DNA of 64,000 nt, from assembly GCA_028688225.1 (NCBI GenBank), contig JAQTYQ010000006.1:62001-126000 (forward strand). Reading direction: 5' to 3'. A program made the position numbers and the translations under genes. The stretch comes from Opitutaceae bacterium. Its GTDB lineage: Bacteria > Verrucomicrobiota > Verrucomicrobiia > Opitutales > Opitutaceae. Below, one piece after another: positions 29,844-39,622 of this stretch. The notes beneath the pieces are model-generated. The model did not search any database and was not told the DNA's origin. It worked only from the letters and a program-made list of their open reading frames with translations. Position 1 is the stretch's first letter. Each line of letters starts with the position of its first letter.

Positions 29844-31151
29844 ATGAGTGCCACATCACTGGGTTACCGGGACCGCATCACCACGGCGGAACAGGCCGTG
29901 CAGGCGATCCGGCCCGGCATGCGCATATTCCTGATGGGCACCTGCGCCGCGCCGCGGACGCTGCTGGCCGCACTCGTGAAACGGGCGCCGGCGTTCACGC
30001 CCCCCGTCGAGATCGCCCAACTGTTCGCACTCGGCTGCCCGGATTATCTCGCCCCCGGCATGGAACGGCATCTCCACGTCAACACGCTGTTCACGGGCGC
30101 CAACGTACGGCCGGCCGTGAACGAGGGCCGGGCGGACTACACCCCGTGTTTCCTGTCGGAGGTCGCGGGCTTGTTCCGCAACGGCCAGCTGCCGCTCGAC
30201 GCCGCGCTGGTCCAACTCAGCCCGCCGGATGCGCACGGTTTTTGCAGCTTCGGCACCGAGGTCGGACTGACCAAGGGTCCGGCCGAGTGCGCCCCGATCA
30301 TCATCGCCGAGGTGAACGACCGCATGCCGCGCACGCTCGGCAACAGTTTCATCCATGTGTCCCGGCTGACCCACATCGTCCCCGTCTCCTATCCTCTGAT
30401 CGAGATCAACCAAGGCGACGGCAGCGACGAGGAGCGCGGGATCGCGCGGCACTGTGCCAGCTTGATCGAAGACGGCGCCACGCTGCAGATGGGCATCGGC
30501 GGCGTCCCGGAGGTCGTCCTGAGCCTGCTGGGCGACCGGCGGGACCTCGGCATCCACAGCGAGATGCTGTCCGACGGCCTGATCGATCTGGTCGAGCGCG
30601 GCGTCATCACCGGCGCCCGCAAGACACTGCACCCCGGCAAGATCATCGCCGGGTTCCTGATGGGGACCCAGCGCCTCTATGATTTCGTCGACAACAATCC
30701 GCTGCTCGAATTCCATCCGACGGAATACACCAACGATCCGTTCCGCATCGCGCAGAACGACCGCATGGTGGCGATCAACTCGGCCATCGAGGTTGACCTG
30801 ACCGGCCAGGTGTGCGCCGACTCGATCGGCCCTCGGATCTACAGCGGTGTCGGCGGGCAGGTTGATTTCGTTTACGGCGCCAGCCGCTCCAAGGGCGGCA
30901 AGCCCATCATCGCCCTGCCCAGCACGGCCGTCTGCAAAGGGCAGCCGATGAGCCGGATCGTCCCGATGCTGAAGCAAGGGGCGGGCGTGGTGACCACGCG
31001 CAACCATGTCCGCTACGTCGTCACCGAGCACGGCATCGCCTACCTCTACGGCAAATCCCTCCGCGAGCGGGCCCGGGCCCTGATCGCGGTGGCCGCCCCC
31101 CAATTCCGCGACGAGCTGGAAAAAGCGGCGCGCGAACTGCGGTATCTGTGA
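29844..31151 (+). CDS. Acetyl-CoA hydrolase/CoA-transferase family protein, 435 aa
   Basis: Family I CoA-transferase fold. PPDAHGFCSFGTEVGLTKGP near the centre of the N-terminal half; LQMGIGGVPEVVLSLLGDRR and LGIHSEMLSDGLIDL next; the catalytic Glu lies in INSAIEVDLTGQVCADSIG; then GVGGQVDFVYGASRSKGGKP and YVVTEHGIAYLYGKSLRERA. It would move CoA from an acyl-CoA to another acid, or hydrolyse it, which suits the neighbouring oxidoreductase. Start ATG 29844 follows a C/T-rich leader. Confidence 0.85.
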   Translation: MSATSLGYRDRITTAEQAVQAIRPGMRIFLMGTCAAPRTLLAALVKRAPAFTPPVEIAQLFALGCPDYLAPGMERHLHVNTLFTGANVRPAVNEGRADYTPCFLSEVAGLFRNGQLPLDAALVQLSPPDAHGFCSFGTEVGLTKGPAECAPIIIAEVNDRMPRTLGNSFIHVSRLTHIVPVSYPLIEINQGDGSDEERGIARHCASLIEDGATLQMGIGGVPEVVLSLLGDRRDLGIHSEMLSDGLIDLVERGVITGARKTLHPGKIIAGFLMGTQRLYDFVDNNPLLEFHPTEYTNDPFRIAQNDRMVAINSAIEVDLTGQVCADSIGPRIYSGVGGQVDFVYGASRSKGGKPIIALPSTAVCKGQPMSRIVPMLKQGAGVVTTRNHVRYVVTEHGIAYLYGKSLRERARALIAVAAPQFRDELEKAARELRYL

Positions 31152-31192
31152 AGGCACGGGATGGTGCTGGGGTGCAATGAGGACAAGATCTC

Positions 31193-31807
31193 TCATCTTC
31201 GCCGTGCGCTGCGCACCCGGTGGAGACGTTCCGTGAAGCCGCCCTCCATCTCGAAGGCCGCGGCTTGCGTCGCCAACTGGCGGTCCAGCAGCGCCGTGGC
31301 CACGGCGATCAGCGTCAGGGCGGCGTTAGCTGCAATTTCAGAAAAGGCGGGAGGCTTAATGGACGGGGTGGACATTGTGAACGTGCCGTGAGCCTCGCGC
31401 GGTCCACTTTGTCTACTCCTTTCGCGCACCTCCTTTACCCACCGTGCCACGGCCTCAGCGGTGTTGCAGCGTCGGTCGATGAGCTCCTGACGCCGGGGAT
31501 CTTCTTGGCGCCATTGCGTCAGTCTGCGCTGCCGGAGGAAGTCCTCATAATCTAGACGCAACTCCTCCAGGCTGGCGCACGCAACATTGGTGAGCTTGAG
31601 CTCCATCTTTTTGGAGGTGCCAGAAGCTTTGCCGCCTTCGGCGATGTTTTGCCCGCCACTACGGGCAACTTGCACCATCTGGTCGTGCGGACGGCTGCGT
31701 CGGTCGACTTACCGATCACAGAACCTGAAGGTCACGTCATAGATCAACTGGGCCACCTGAAAACTCTTCAAGTGCCGGTAGCCGCCGTGCAGCGGAATAA
31801 GTCCAGC
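31193..31807 (-). pseudogene. Broken four-helix-bundle protein gene
   Basis: The minus strand reads PLHGGYRHLKSFQVAQLIYD, then a TAA stop at 31709-31711 inside CDR*VDRRSR, then HDQMVQVARSGGQNIAEGGK, SKKMELKLTNVACASLEELR and so on to GGFTERLHRVRSARRR. This is the four-helix-bundle suffix protein family. One base change turns a conserved Tyr codon into stop, and no start ATG is seen upstream. An ATG at 31678 could make a partial protein. Confidence 0.75.
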
Positions 31808-31919
31808 GGCAACGCCGATGCCGCCGCGACTTTGGCGAGGTTCGGCGAGCCCTCCTACATCAAACACTGTGCATGGCTTGGAGCCTGTCGCTTACCGCCT
31901 AAAATTTACCGTTTTGCCC

Positions 31920-33092
31920 CTAGCTCTTGGCCCTGAGCGTAATTCTGAGAATCTCGCCCGGCCGCCAGAGGCGCATGCGCGGACCCCACGTGCCGGTGCC
32001 GCGGCCGACGATCACCGGCATGCCGTCGATCTCGTAGCGCCCGCCAAGCAACGGATAGAACAGCCGGACCAGATGGTTGAACGGCCAGATCTGGCCGTTG
32101 TGGGTGTGCCCCGAAAGCATGAGCCCGGCGCCGCCGGCGGCGGCAGTGCCGGCCTGCAGGGGGGAGTGCGACAGCAGGATGACGGCGCCCGACGGACGGT
32201 CCGCCGGCTCCGCCGCACCGACACGAGCCAGCCCCGCCGATGCGGCGCGGGCCAGCGCCTTTTCGATCGCCCGGTCGGGGTGACCGAACTGCCGGCGGGC
32301 GCTGAGGTCGTCCACGCCCGCCAGCACGAGGCCGGGCGCGACCTGGGCCGCATGGTCCCGCAGCACCGTGTAGCCCGCCGCCTGCAGCAAATCCACACTA
32401 CGGTCGAGGCCCGTGTAATACTCGTGGTTGCCGGTAACCGCCCATACCCCCAAGGGCGCCTGCAGGGTCTTGAGCACGGGCAGCAGCGGCTCCAGCCGCC
32501 CCACCTCGCTGTCGACGAGGTCGCCGACGACCACGATGATGTCGGGCTTCAATCCGTTCACCTGGGCGATCAGACGGGTCATCCAGTGCGCCCCGATCAG
32601 CGTACCCAGATGCAGGTCCGAAACCGCCACCAGCACCAGGCCGTCGCGCTCCCGCGGCAGACCGGCCAGCTTCACCTCATAATCCCGGACCACAGGCGGT
32701 CGCAGACCCTGCACCAGCGCCAGGGCAGCCAGCACCAGCGCCGTGACCGCAGCCCAGCCGCGGATGACTGGAACCAGCCGGGGCAGCAGCCAACCGCCCA
32801 GCGTGATCGCATCCGCGAGCACGAGGATCGAGAGCAGCAGGAACAGGACGCCGACCCAGTTGGCGGCGATGAATTCCAGCGGCTCCCCCGCTGTCGCCAG
32901 CCCACGCGCGTTGAGAAGCCTGGCCACGGGATAACTCGCCCAAAATCCCACGGCCAGCCAGACCAGCATCCGCCGGGAGAGGTGGGCCGCCACCCACGGC
33001 ACCGATGCCAGCCGCCAGAAGACATAACCGTGCATGGCCGTCCACACGGCGAAAATGACCGCGATGAAGAGGACGATTCTGGGAGGGCTCAT
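31920..33092 (-). CDS. Membrane-anchored metallophosphoesterase, 390 aa
   Basis: Four N-terminal membrane helices (residues 1 to about 130) precede a calcineurin-type phosphoesterase with all key motifs: VSDLHLG, VVGDLVDSE, VTGNHEYY, LLSHSP and LSGHTHNGQ. Dinuclear metal ligands (Asp, His, Asn, His, His) are intact. Family resembles YkuE/YaeI-type enzymes that act on lipid phosphates or UDP-sugars, but the substrate is not evident. The active domain should lie outside or at the membrane face. Confidence 0.85.
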   Translation of the reverse strand: MSPPRIVLFIAVIFAVWTAMHGYVFWRLASVPWVAAHLSRRMLVWLAVGFWASYPVARLLNARGLATAGEPLEFIAANWVGVLFLLLSILVLADAITLGGWLLPRLVPVIRGWAAVTALVLAALALVQGLRPPVVRDYEVKLAGLPRERDGLVLVAVSDLHLGTLIGAHWMTRLIAQVNGLKPDIIVVVGDLVDSEVGRLEPLLPVLKTLQAPLGVWAVTGNHEYYTGLDRSVDLLQAAGYTVLRDHAAQVAPGLVLAGVDDLSARRQFGHPDRAIEKALARAASAGLARVGAAEPADRPSGAVILLSHSPLQAGTAAAGGAGLMLSGHTHNGQIWPFNHLVRLFYPLLGGRYEIDGMPVIVGRGTGTWGPRMRLWRPGEILRITLRAKS

Positions 33093-33526
33093 GGATTTGC
33101 GCCGCCCATTCCATCATCAAGCGGCAAGAAGCCGCAAAGATATTTCCTCGTTCCGGCGTGGCACCGGGACTGGTACAGTCTGCCTGTCATCGCGCGCCCG
33201 GCATCGCCGGGCAGCCTGTCCTCCATAGCCTCGGCGAAGGAGGATGGCGATCCAGCCCCGCCGCTGCGGCGGGGTTCAGCCAGCCTTCGCCAAGGCTCCG
33301 GCTCGGTCCGTCCGGCAACAGCAGTCGCGCCGAAGCTCGCAAGAGCGAAGGCGGACTGGATTGCTTCGTCGCTCTGCTCGTCAGCAGAGCTCCCCGCAAT
33401 GACAAACTGTACCACTACTTGTGGCACGCGGCGTTGACTTGCCTCCATCTTCGGCGAACGTTGCACGATTCCAAGCGCAGCCCCCGGCGCCCCATTCACC
33501 TGCCGCCCCCCCAACGACTCTCCTCC
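33093..33526. other. Intergenic region with dispersed repeats
   Basis: About 430 bp between divergent genes without a convincing gene. It holds the 30-bp repeat (33215-33244), a GCCCCGCCGCTGCGGCGGGG hairpin at about 33256-33275, a CCTTCGCCAAGGCTCCGG element at about 33293-33310, and a GGATTGCTTCGTCGCTCTGC ... CCCCGCAATGACA element at about 33358-33402, a common bacterial intergenic repeat type. Confidence 0.6.
33215..33244. repeat. 30-bp dispersed repeat, copy 3
   Basis: Host-chromosome copy of the repeat at 1138-1167 and 1611-1640 in the prophage (begins CCTGTCCTCC, ends CGAAGGAGGA). Confidence 0.75.
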
Positions 33527-34975
33527 ATGAGCGAACCCGCGCCCGCCCCCCAGACCGCCGCCCAATTGATCGTCGGCTACTTCAGGGACTTCGGGGTGCT
33601 GCGGGAGACAGGCCGTGAATACTGGGGCATCCAGATCATCAACTTCCTGGACTGCACGTTCTACTTCGCGATGCTGACGATCGTGACGCTCTTCCTTTCG
33701 ACGGATCTGGGCGTCAGCGACGAGCATGCCGGCTATGCGGTGGCGTTTTTCACCTCGGCCGTCACCCTCCTGCTCACCTTTTCCGGCGTCATGACCGACT
33801 GGCTTGGCATCCGCACGTCGCTGCGGGTCACCATGGGCTCGATGCTGGTGCTGCGCGCGGCGATGGTGTTCGTCGGACTCACCCCCGCGCTGCCCCACCG
33901 CGGCTGGATCGCCACGGCCCTGCTCGTGCTCATGGCCCCGTTCATGGCCGGCATCCAGACCATCTTCCAGGCCGCCACCCAGCGGTATACGGCGCAGCGC
34001 GCGCGCAGCGCCGGCTTCAATCTCTGGTACCTCTTCATGAACATCGGCGCGGCGACAGGCGGCGCGGCGGTCGACATCGTGCGTCTCAAGCTGAAGGTCG
34101 CCAACGTCCACATTTTCACGATGGGCGTCGCGACGGCGGTGCTTTGCCTGGTCTTCGGCGAACTCATGGTGCGGCGGGAAAAACAGTTGCGCGGAGCCGG
34201 GGAGGAGCCCGAGCCCGTCAGCAACGGCACGGGAAAAAGATCCCCGTGGCGGATCTTTGTGGAGGTCGTTTCCGAGCGGGCGTTCTTCCGCCTGCTGGTG
34301 TTGATCGCGCTCATCCTCGGCGTCCGGGCCGTCTACACCTACCTCTACCTGCTCATGCCAAAGTACTGGGAGCGCACCATCGGCCCCGACGCGGCGATCG
34401 GGGTGCTGAACATGATCAATCCCATCGGGATCGTGGTGGGGATCATCCTCTTCATCCCGTTTGCCAACCGGTTCAAGGTCTTCGACCTGCTGGTGTACGG
34501 GGCGATGGTCTCGGCGTTTGCGCTCTTCCCGATGGCCCTGCCGTGGCAGGTTTACGGAGGAGACATCGCCCGTTCCCATTACATCATGGCTATCCTCTGC
34601 ATGGTCATCGTCACCATCGGCGAGGTCCTCTGGTCGCCCAAGCTCAACGAGTACACCGCCGCGATCGCCCCGAAGGGCCAGGAGGGCACCTACCTCGGAC
34701 TGTCGATGATCCCCTGGTTCCTCGCCAAGACCCTGGTCAGCGCGTTTTCCGGACACATGCTCACGCGCTGGTCGCCGGAACGGGTCATGGTGAACGGGGC
34801 CGAGGTGCCGCTGAAACAGGCGCTGGAGCAGAACCAGGTGCCTTACTGGCAGAGCCCGGCGGCGATGTGGCTGCTCTTGGGCGCCTATGCCATGGTCGGC
34901 TGCATCATCGCCGTGCTCCTGCGCAACTGGCTGACCCGGGGCGCACACTGGAAGCCCGCGCCGGCCGCGGCATAG
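33527..34975 (+). CDS. MFS/POT-like transporter, 482 aa
   Basis: Twelve hydrophobic segments can be followed from ATG 33527. FSGVMTDWLGIRTSLRVTMG is the MFS loop 2-3 signature (G-x-x-x-D/R). A central charged loop (REKQLRGAGEEPEPVSNGTG) separates the halves. EVLWSPKLNEYTAAIAPKGQ then EGTYLGLSMIPWFLAKTL resembles POT-type transporters. Substrate unknown, perhaps peptides or sugars. The start was chosen after a C/T-rich leader (CCAACGACTCTCCTCC); upstream codons run through the repeat region. Confidence 0.75.
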   Translation: MSEPAPAPQTAAQLIVGYFRDFGVLRETGREYWGIQIINFLDCTFYFAMLTIVTLFLSTDLGVSDEHAGYAVAFFTSAVTLLLTFSGVMTDWLGIRTSLRVTMGSMLVLRAAMVFVGLTPALPHRGWIATALLVLMAPFMAGIQTIFQAATQRYTAQRARSAGFNLWYLFMNIGAATGGAAVDIVRLKLKVANVHIFTMGVATAVLCLVFGELMVRREKQLRGAGEEPEPVSNGTGKRSPWRIFVEVVSERAFFRLLVLIALILGVRAVYTYLYLLMPKYWERTIGPDAAIGVLNMINPIGIVVGIILFIPFANRFKVFDLLVYGAMVSAFALFPMALPWQVYGGDIARSHYIMAILCMVIVTIGEVLWSPKLNEYTAAIAPKGQEGTYLGLSMIPWFLAKTLVSAFSGHMLTRWSPERVMVNGAEVPLKQALEQNQVPYWQSPAAMWLLLGAYAMVGCIIAVLLRNWLTRGAHWKPAPAAA

Positions 34976-35194
34976 ATTCCGTGTTCACCGCGGAGCTTTG
35001 GCCCGCGCTTTGCTGTCGAGGCGCGCAGGCGACAGCGGTTTAAGGAATTATGTAGCGGGGTGTCGCTGACCCCGGTCTGCTTGGTCGCGAGGCAAAAAAA
35101 GTCACCGTGGCCACCGGCCACGGCTACAGCATTTCAGAAAACGCTCTATTGCGCTGCGCTACGGCGCACACGGCGTCACTTCACTGTGTGACTG
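34976..35194. other. Intergenic region between convergent genes
   Basis: 219 bp with GTGGCCACCGGCCACGGCTA (a palindromic GTGGCC...GGCCAC element at about 35107) and a GTAGCGGGGTGTCGCTGACC element. No gene or clear terminator. The GGCTACAG ending recurs near 57650 and 58965. Confidence 0.4.
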
Positions 35195-38050
35195 TCAATC
35201 GGGGCCGCTTTTCCCCGGCTCCCACTCCATCCGCACCACCACCCCATCTGCGTCGTTGGCGTACCGGAGGAGCACGGTGTCGCCATCGACCTGTGAAGTG
35301 ACGGGGACCGGCACGCCCAGGACGGTGAATACCTTGACGTCCTGGGGGTGGCGTTGACCAGCCCAGACCCGGGCCACCCCTTCCGTCTGGGCGGGAGCCT
35401 GGACCAGAAAGGAGGTTTTGTGCGTCCCCTCGTAGTAAGCACGCAGGCGGCCCGACACCGCGAGGACGCGGGGAGTTCCCGATGTCTGATTCGCATCGGC
35501 CAGGAAGGCGCATTCGTGAGGAGGAATGACAGGGCGATCCAAGACCGCCAGCGTCGGGCTCAGCAGATCGACGAAACGGCCCGGCGCCGTATAGGATCCA
35601 TCCAGGGTGCGGATGGCGGTGTACGGGCCCCGGTGGACGAGGTAGTATGGTTGCTCCCGGTAAGTTCCTCCCGCTTTCTCGAGAGCGTACCTGGCCAGCG
35701 CCCGCACCCAAGCCGGGCCTTGTTTGGACGATTTGAGATAACCGGGGGCAACACCGACGAAAATCGCCCGTCCTTTGCCCACCCCGGCCTCCCAAGCGGC
35801 CGGCAGCGCCTCGCCCGCGACGCGATATAGCGGAGTCGCACCAGTCGGCGGGGCATACAAGGTGACCGGATAGCGGTGCACGATTTGTTCCGCGGCTTCC
35901 TCCGTTTGCCGGATGGGAATCTCGCGACGATACTGCTCTTCACCCGGCGACGGGCCCAGCGGGATGCGCAGGGAAGACAGCGTGGAAGCAAAGACGGAGG
36001 TCGTGGCTTCGAGGGCGATTTCTTTGCCGGGATCGGAGAGCACCCGCGCGTCGCGGATGGGCAGGCCCATTTGCGCGAACAGCTCTTCGAGCGGTGAAGC
36101 TTGTCCTGCGTGTTTCCACCAGGCCTCGGTAACCGCGTTGTAAGCGTCCGTGCCGCCAAAGCACACCAGCGCTCCGCCCCGCCGCGTCCAGTCCGCCAGC
36201 GCCCGGTTGAGTGACGCATCGGCCGGCTTGAGAAAATCGTAGGAGACGAGCAGACATTTGATTCCGTCAAGATAACCGGGTTCGGCCGCACGATCCAACG
36301 AGAGCACTTCGACCGGCACCCCCTGTTGCACCAACGGCAAGGAGAGGCCGTAGAAGCCGTCAAAATCGCTGGGCGATGGTTCGGCACGCTGCCAGCCCAT
36401 CGAGTCGGCAATAAAGGTCCCGATCCCCCGGCTGCCGACCTCCATCCGCCCATCCGGGTAGCGCCACAGTTCGCTCAAGGCGCCGACCACCGTGTTGATC
36501 AAGGTTTCGTATTCCTTCGGGATGTGCCCGTAAAGCCGGTTCGGCCAGATGAGCGGCTGATACGTATCAATCTGCGGCAGCATCAGCGCGGCCAGTAAAT
36601 TGTCGCCATAGCGGCGCTTGTAGAAATCCAGGGACATGGCGGGACTGTCACCCCATGGATCCATCATGAACCACAGGCGCTTGCCCGTTCCCCGCACCAG
36701 GTGATAAAAGGACGAGTACTCCAAGAAGCTCACATCGAACGGGTCGTTCCAGACCTCGGCGACCACCTCCTGCAAGGCTGGCATCGATACAAGGCGGTGA
36801 TGGGGCGTGACCATCCTGATCTGGTAGTAATTGATCGGACTATGCATCGCGATCATGCGGACGGCGGAGGGCTGGCGTTGCCGCACATCTTCCAGGATGC
36901 TCTCCACCAACCGCCGCAGCATAAAGGCCTTAAGTTGCTCGGATTGGTAACGTGTATCGACGCTGAGGTGCGGTGGCTGCCACGCCGTACCGTACTTGGC
37001 CCGCCACTCCTGCTTGAAGGCCTCGGAGTAGCCGGCTTGGGCCCAGATTTCAGGCTCGTCAAAGCAAAACCCCTGCGCACCGGCGGCCAGCGGCCACCCG
37101 TAATATTGCTTTGCCAGTTCAATCCGCGCCTGGGTCGGAATCTTGTAATAGTCGAACGCTTCAACCGTGGTGCCTTCGCCATGCTTCTTCACCATCATGG
37201 CCTTGTACTCCGGCGTAATGGGGCCCACCGCCAAGTCGACCGGCTTGCCGTCGCGCATGGCATCCATCACCACCAGTGGCCGCCCATCTCGGTCGGTCTG
37301 GTTATCTGCCGTTACGTCGCGGGCCGCCCACGCGCCATAGCGACTGTGGAGGAAGGTTTGCACGCCAAAGCCCTTTTCGGCCCAGGTTGAGTAGATGCTC
37401 GGGTCGGGCGAGGTGCTCCCGTTGTACAGTTGCACCGCGTCGGTCGGCATGGCCATGGCCGCATCGTATGGCTGAGAAAAGAAAAAGGCGGTGTGTGGGA
37501 CCGTCGGGCGCGGGACAAGGTTGGCGCGTTCACCCGATGACAGGCCCATCATGGCTTCGACCGCATCGCTCAAGCCGTCGCCATTGCGATCCGGCAGCCA
37601 CAAAACAAGCCGGACCTCGCGAACCGCGATGGGACCGCCCGTCGCGTCGAACCGAAACCGGAGTTCGCCTCCCAGCGGCTGATCCGCCGCCATCGTGATC
37701 CGGACCGAATCGCTGTCGCCCGCCTTCTCTTCGCGGCTGGAAAGCGTCTTCCCTTCCGGGTTGGTCACGCTGACGACCGGGGAGCCTTTGGCCTTGAAGG
37801 CCAGTTCACAACGCGCCGCCGCCGGGGAAATCACCACGCGGTAGGTCCAACTCTTGCCCGCCGCCGCCAGTCGCGCCCCGTTGTCCACCGAAGTGCCGGA
37901 ATCGTCGGTCACGGCCCCGGTTTCCGCCGGCGTGCCGGGGAGCAAGAACACCGTGTGCTGAATGTCTCCGCGCATCGGCACGGTAAACCACAGGCAACTC
38001 ATCACCATCAGCCGACTCGGGGTGGTTGTCAGGAGTTTTTTTATGTTCAT
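35195..38050 (-). CDS. Large secreted glycoside-hydrolase-like protein, 951 aa
   Basis: Signal-like start (LLTTTPSRLMVMSCLWFTVP). A beta-sandwich N-terminus leads to DRNGDGLSDAVE, a thrombospondin-type calcium motif, at about 155. Residues about 300-560 look like a TIM-barrel hydrolase (GFCFDEPEIWAQAGYSEAFK, IAMHSPINYYQIRM, FLEYSSFYHLVRGTGKRLWF). About 600-700 resembles a beta-galactosidase trimerisation fold (VPVEVLSLDRAAEPGYLDGI then KCLLVSYDFLKPADASLNRA and GGALVCFGG). Exact GH family not recognised. Less GC-rich than nearby genes. GGGGAG ribosome site before ATG 38050. Confidence 0.6.
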   Translation of the reverse strand: MNIKKLLTTTPSRLMVMSCLWFTVPMRGDIQHTVFLLPGTPAETGAVTDDSGTSVDNGARLAAAGKSWTYRVVISPAAARCELAFKAKGSPVVSVTNPEGKTLSSREEKAGDSDSVRITMAADQPLGGELRFRFDATGGPIAVREVRLVLWLPDRNGDGLSDAVEAMMGLSSGERANLVPRPTVPHTAFFFSQPYDAAMAMPTDAVQLYNGSTSPDPSIYSTWAEKGFGVQTFLHSRYGAWAARDVTADNQTDRDGRPLVVMDAMRDGKPVDLAVGPITPEYKAMMVKKHGEGTTVEAFDYYKIPTQARIELAKQYYGWPLAAGAQGFCFDEPEIWAQAGYSEAFKQEWRAKYGTAWQPPHLSVDTRYQSEQLKAFMLRRLVESILEDVRQRQPSAVRMIAMHSPINYYQIRMVTPHHRLVSMPALQEVVAEVWNDPFDVSFLEYSSFYHLVRGTGKRLWFMMDPWGDSPAMSLDFYKRRYGDNLLAALMLPQIDTYQPLIWPNRLYGHIPKEYETLINTVVGALSELWRYPDGRMEVGSRGIGTFIADSMGWQRAEPSPSDFDGFYGLSLPLVQQGVPVEVLSLDRAAEPGYLDGIKCLLVSYDFLKPADASLNRALADWTRRGGALVCFGGTDAYNAVTEAWWKHAGQASPLEELFAQMGLPIRDARVLSDPGKEIALEATTSVFASTLSSLRIPLGPSPGEEQYRREIPIRQTEEAAEQIVHRYPVTLYAPPTGATPLYRVAGEALPAAWEAGVGKGRAIFVGVAPGYLKSSKQGPAWVRALARYALEKAGGTYREQPYYLVHRGPYTAIRTLDGSYTAPGRFVDLLSPTLAVLDRPVIPPHECAFLADANQTSGTPRVLAVSGRLRAYYEGTHKTSFLVQAPAQTEGVARVWAGQRHPQDVKVFTVLGVPVPVTSQVDGDTVLLRYANDADGVVVRMEWEPGKSGPD

Positions 38051-38161
38051 CTCCCCGTCGGTTTAAGGAAATCGATTTCTCCTTGTGAATTAACCCTAGG
38101 TCCTCTGGCCGGCTGCAGAGGCCCTCAGCTCGGGTCCTGGCTTGGGTTCATCCCGCTATTC

Positions 38162-39622
38162 TCATTGGGACGGCACATCGTCAGTCTGATCGATGTTATT
38201 TGCAACCGCCACCTTGCCCTTGGATTTGTTAACAATCCTGAGCGGACCATAGAATTCGTTGCCCATGATCGTGGCGGCGATGACATCCGGTTCCAGAACG
38301 ACTTGGTCCGGGGCCCACGGCCCGCGCCCAGAACCGGGGTGGTCGATGAACGTGCGTTCGCTGTTCATGAACACGGAGTCTCCGATGTTGATGCGTCCGC
38401 TCGAGACATGGATCAGCGGCTTACCCGGAAATGCGCTCAGCGCGTAGAAGTGACAATTGCTGAAGGAAACGCGGGAGCGTCCCGCGTCGATTTCCGCGAG
38501 AGCTGCGTTGCCGGTGCCCTCCGGCATGCGACCGAAGAAGCCGCAGGCCGTAAAACGAACCGGACCGGAGTTGGTCGGGCGGACGACGAGGCTGCCGAAG
38601 ATCTGGCAGTTTGCGAAACTTAGACCGGCGTGCGACTGCGAGTCTTCGACGAGAATGGCCGTATCGCACATGTCAGCCCCGCCCCCGGTGATCATCACGT
38701 TGCCTGTCGGCAGATTTGTGAATTTCGAGTCCTGGCTAGGCGTTGTCCTGCTGACTCCCGACGGACTGCTTTTGGTAAAGCGAAAGCCCACCTTGTAGAT
38801 CGCCGCGAAACAATCGCGCACCAGCTGCCAGTCGGTGCGGCCAAAAATGAATCCCTCGCCGTTCTCAAGAACGAACTTCGTCAAGGGGCTTTCGAGGGTC
38901 CAGTGCCAGAAGGGAGCCAGGTGCACGTTCTCGAGCCGGGCGATATCCATGCACCGATCGATGTAGACGCCGCGATATAACGCGTCCGCGTAGAGGTTGC
39001 AGATGTAAGGGCGCATGGTCTCGAAACTGCCGAAGTCCACCGCCTGGTACGGGTTGACCATGAACACGTCGATGATCGAGGGATTCTCTGTCCCGCCGGG
39101 CCCCGTGGCTACGGTCCAGGGGTAGCTTACGGGCGGATTGGTTTTGGTTTGCTCGGGATAGAAGATGACCATCCCTTTAAGGGTGGCGTTCGACTTCAAG
39201 GTAATGAATGGCGTGCCGTCAGCCTTACCGGCTTCGTCGACGGCAAGCAGGATGCTGCCAGTCAACGGCTCACCCGGTGCGCCCACCTTCATCTCCGCCA
39301 CGTTCCCGATGCTGGCGGGTGCCCGCCAGGTTCCCTCCAGTGTCACCGATTCGGGAATCACCAGGTGGGTTTTGATCAGGTATTTGCCGGCCGGTACCTC
39401 AACGATCCCCCCGCCCTTGCGGGCGCGCTCGTCCATGGCCTTTTGGAACGCTGCCGTATCATCGGCCTTCGCGTCACCCTTGGCGCCGAAATATCGGACA
39501 TCAAAGCTGAGTGTCTTTTCCTCTGGTAGTACACCGTCACCCTTTAGATTCCCGATACCAAAAGTTAAGGCGATCATGGTAACCATGCCCCATACTGTGA
39601 ATCGTCCTACAGCTTGATTCAT
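38162..39622 (-). CDS. Secreted right-handed beta-helix (pectate-lyase-type) protein, 486 aa
   Basis: Signal peptide (VWGMVTMIALTFGIGNLKGD). Residues about 38-100 carry the Pectate_lyase_3 start: FDVRYFGAKGDAKADDTAAF and GGIVEVPAGKYLIKTHLVIP then VTLEGTW. Repeated short strands (GNVMITGGGADMCDTAILVE, LSFANCQIFGSLVVRPTNSG) form the beta-helix. Likely an extracellular polysaccharide lyase or hydrolase; catalytic residues cannot be assigned. A CAAGGAGAT ribosome site precedes ATG 39622. It and 35195-38050 run together and share the less GC-rich composition. Confidence 0.7.
   Translation of the reverse strand: MNQAVGRFTVWGMVTMIALTFGIGNLKGDGVLPEEKTLSFDVRYFGAKGDAKADDTAAFQKAMDERARKGGGIVEVPAGKYLIKTHLVIPESVTLEGTWRAPASIGNVAEMKVGAPGEPLTGSILLAVDEAGKADGTPFITLKSNATLKGMVIFYPEQTKTNPPVSYPWTVATGPGGTENPSIIDVFMVNPYQAVDFGSFETMRPYICNLYADALYRGVYIDRCMDIARLENVHLAPFWHWTLESPLTKFVLENGEGFIFGRTDWQLVRDCFAAIYKVGFRFTKSSPSGVSRTTPSQDSKFTNLPTGNVMITGGGADMCDTAILVEDSQSHAGLSFANCQIFGSLVVRPTNSGPVRFTACGFFGRMPEGTGNAALAEIDAGRSRVSFSNCHFYALSAFPGKPLIHVSSGRINIGDSVFMNSERTFIDHPGSGRGPWAPDQVVLEPDVIAATIMGNEFYGPLRIVNKSKGKVAVANNIDQTDDVPSQ

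Noticed and set aside
29856-31196. 446-codon leftward open frame opposite the CoA-transferase
   Set aside because: The rightward protein has a full family pattern; the other strand is an artefact of GC-rich codons.
33093-33526. Repeat-rich region as an insertion sequence
   Set aside because: No transposase frame or paired terminal inverted repeats were found.
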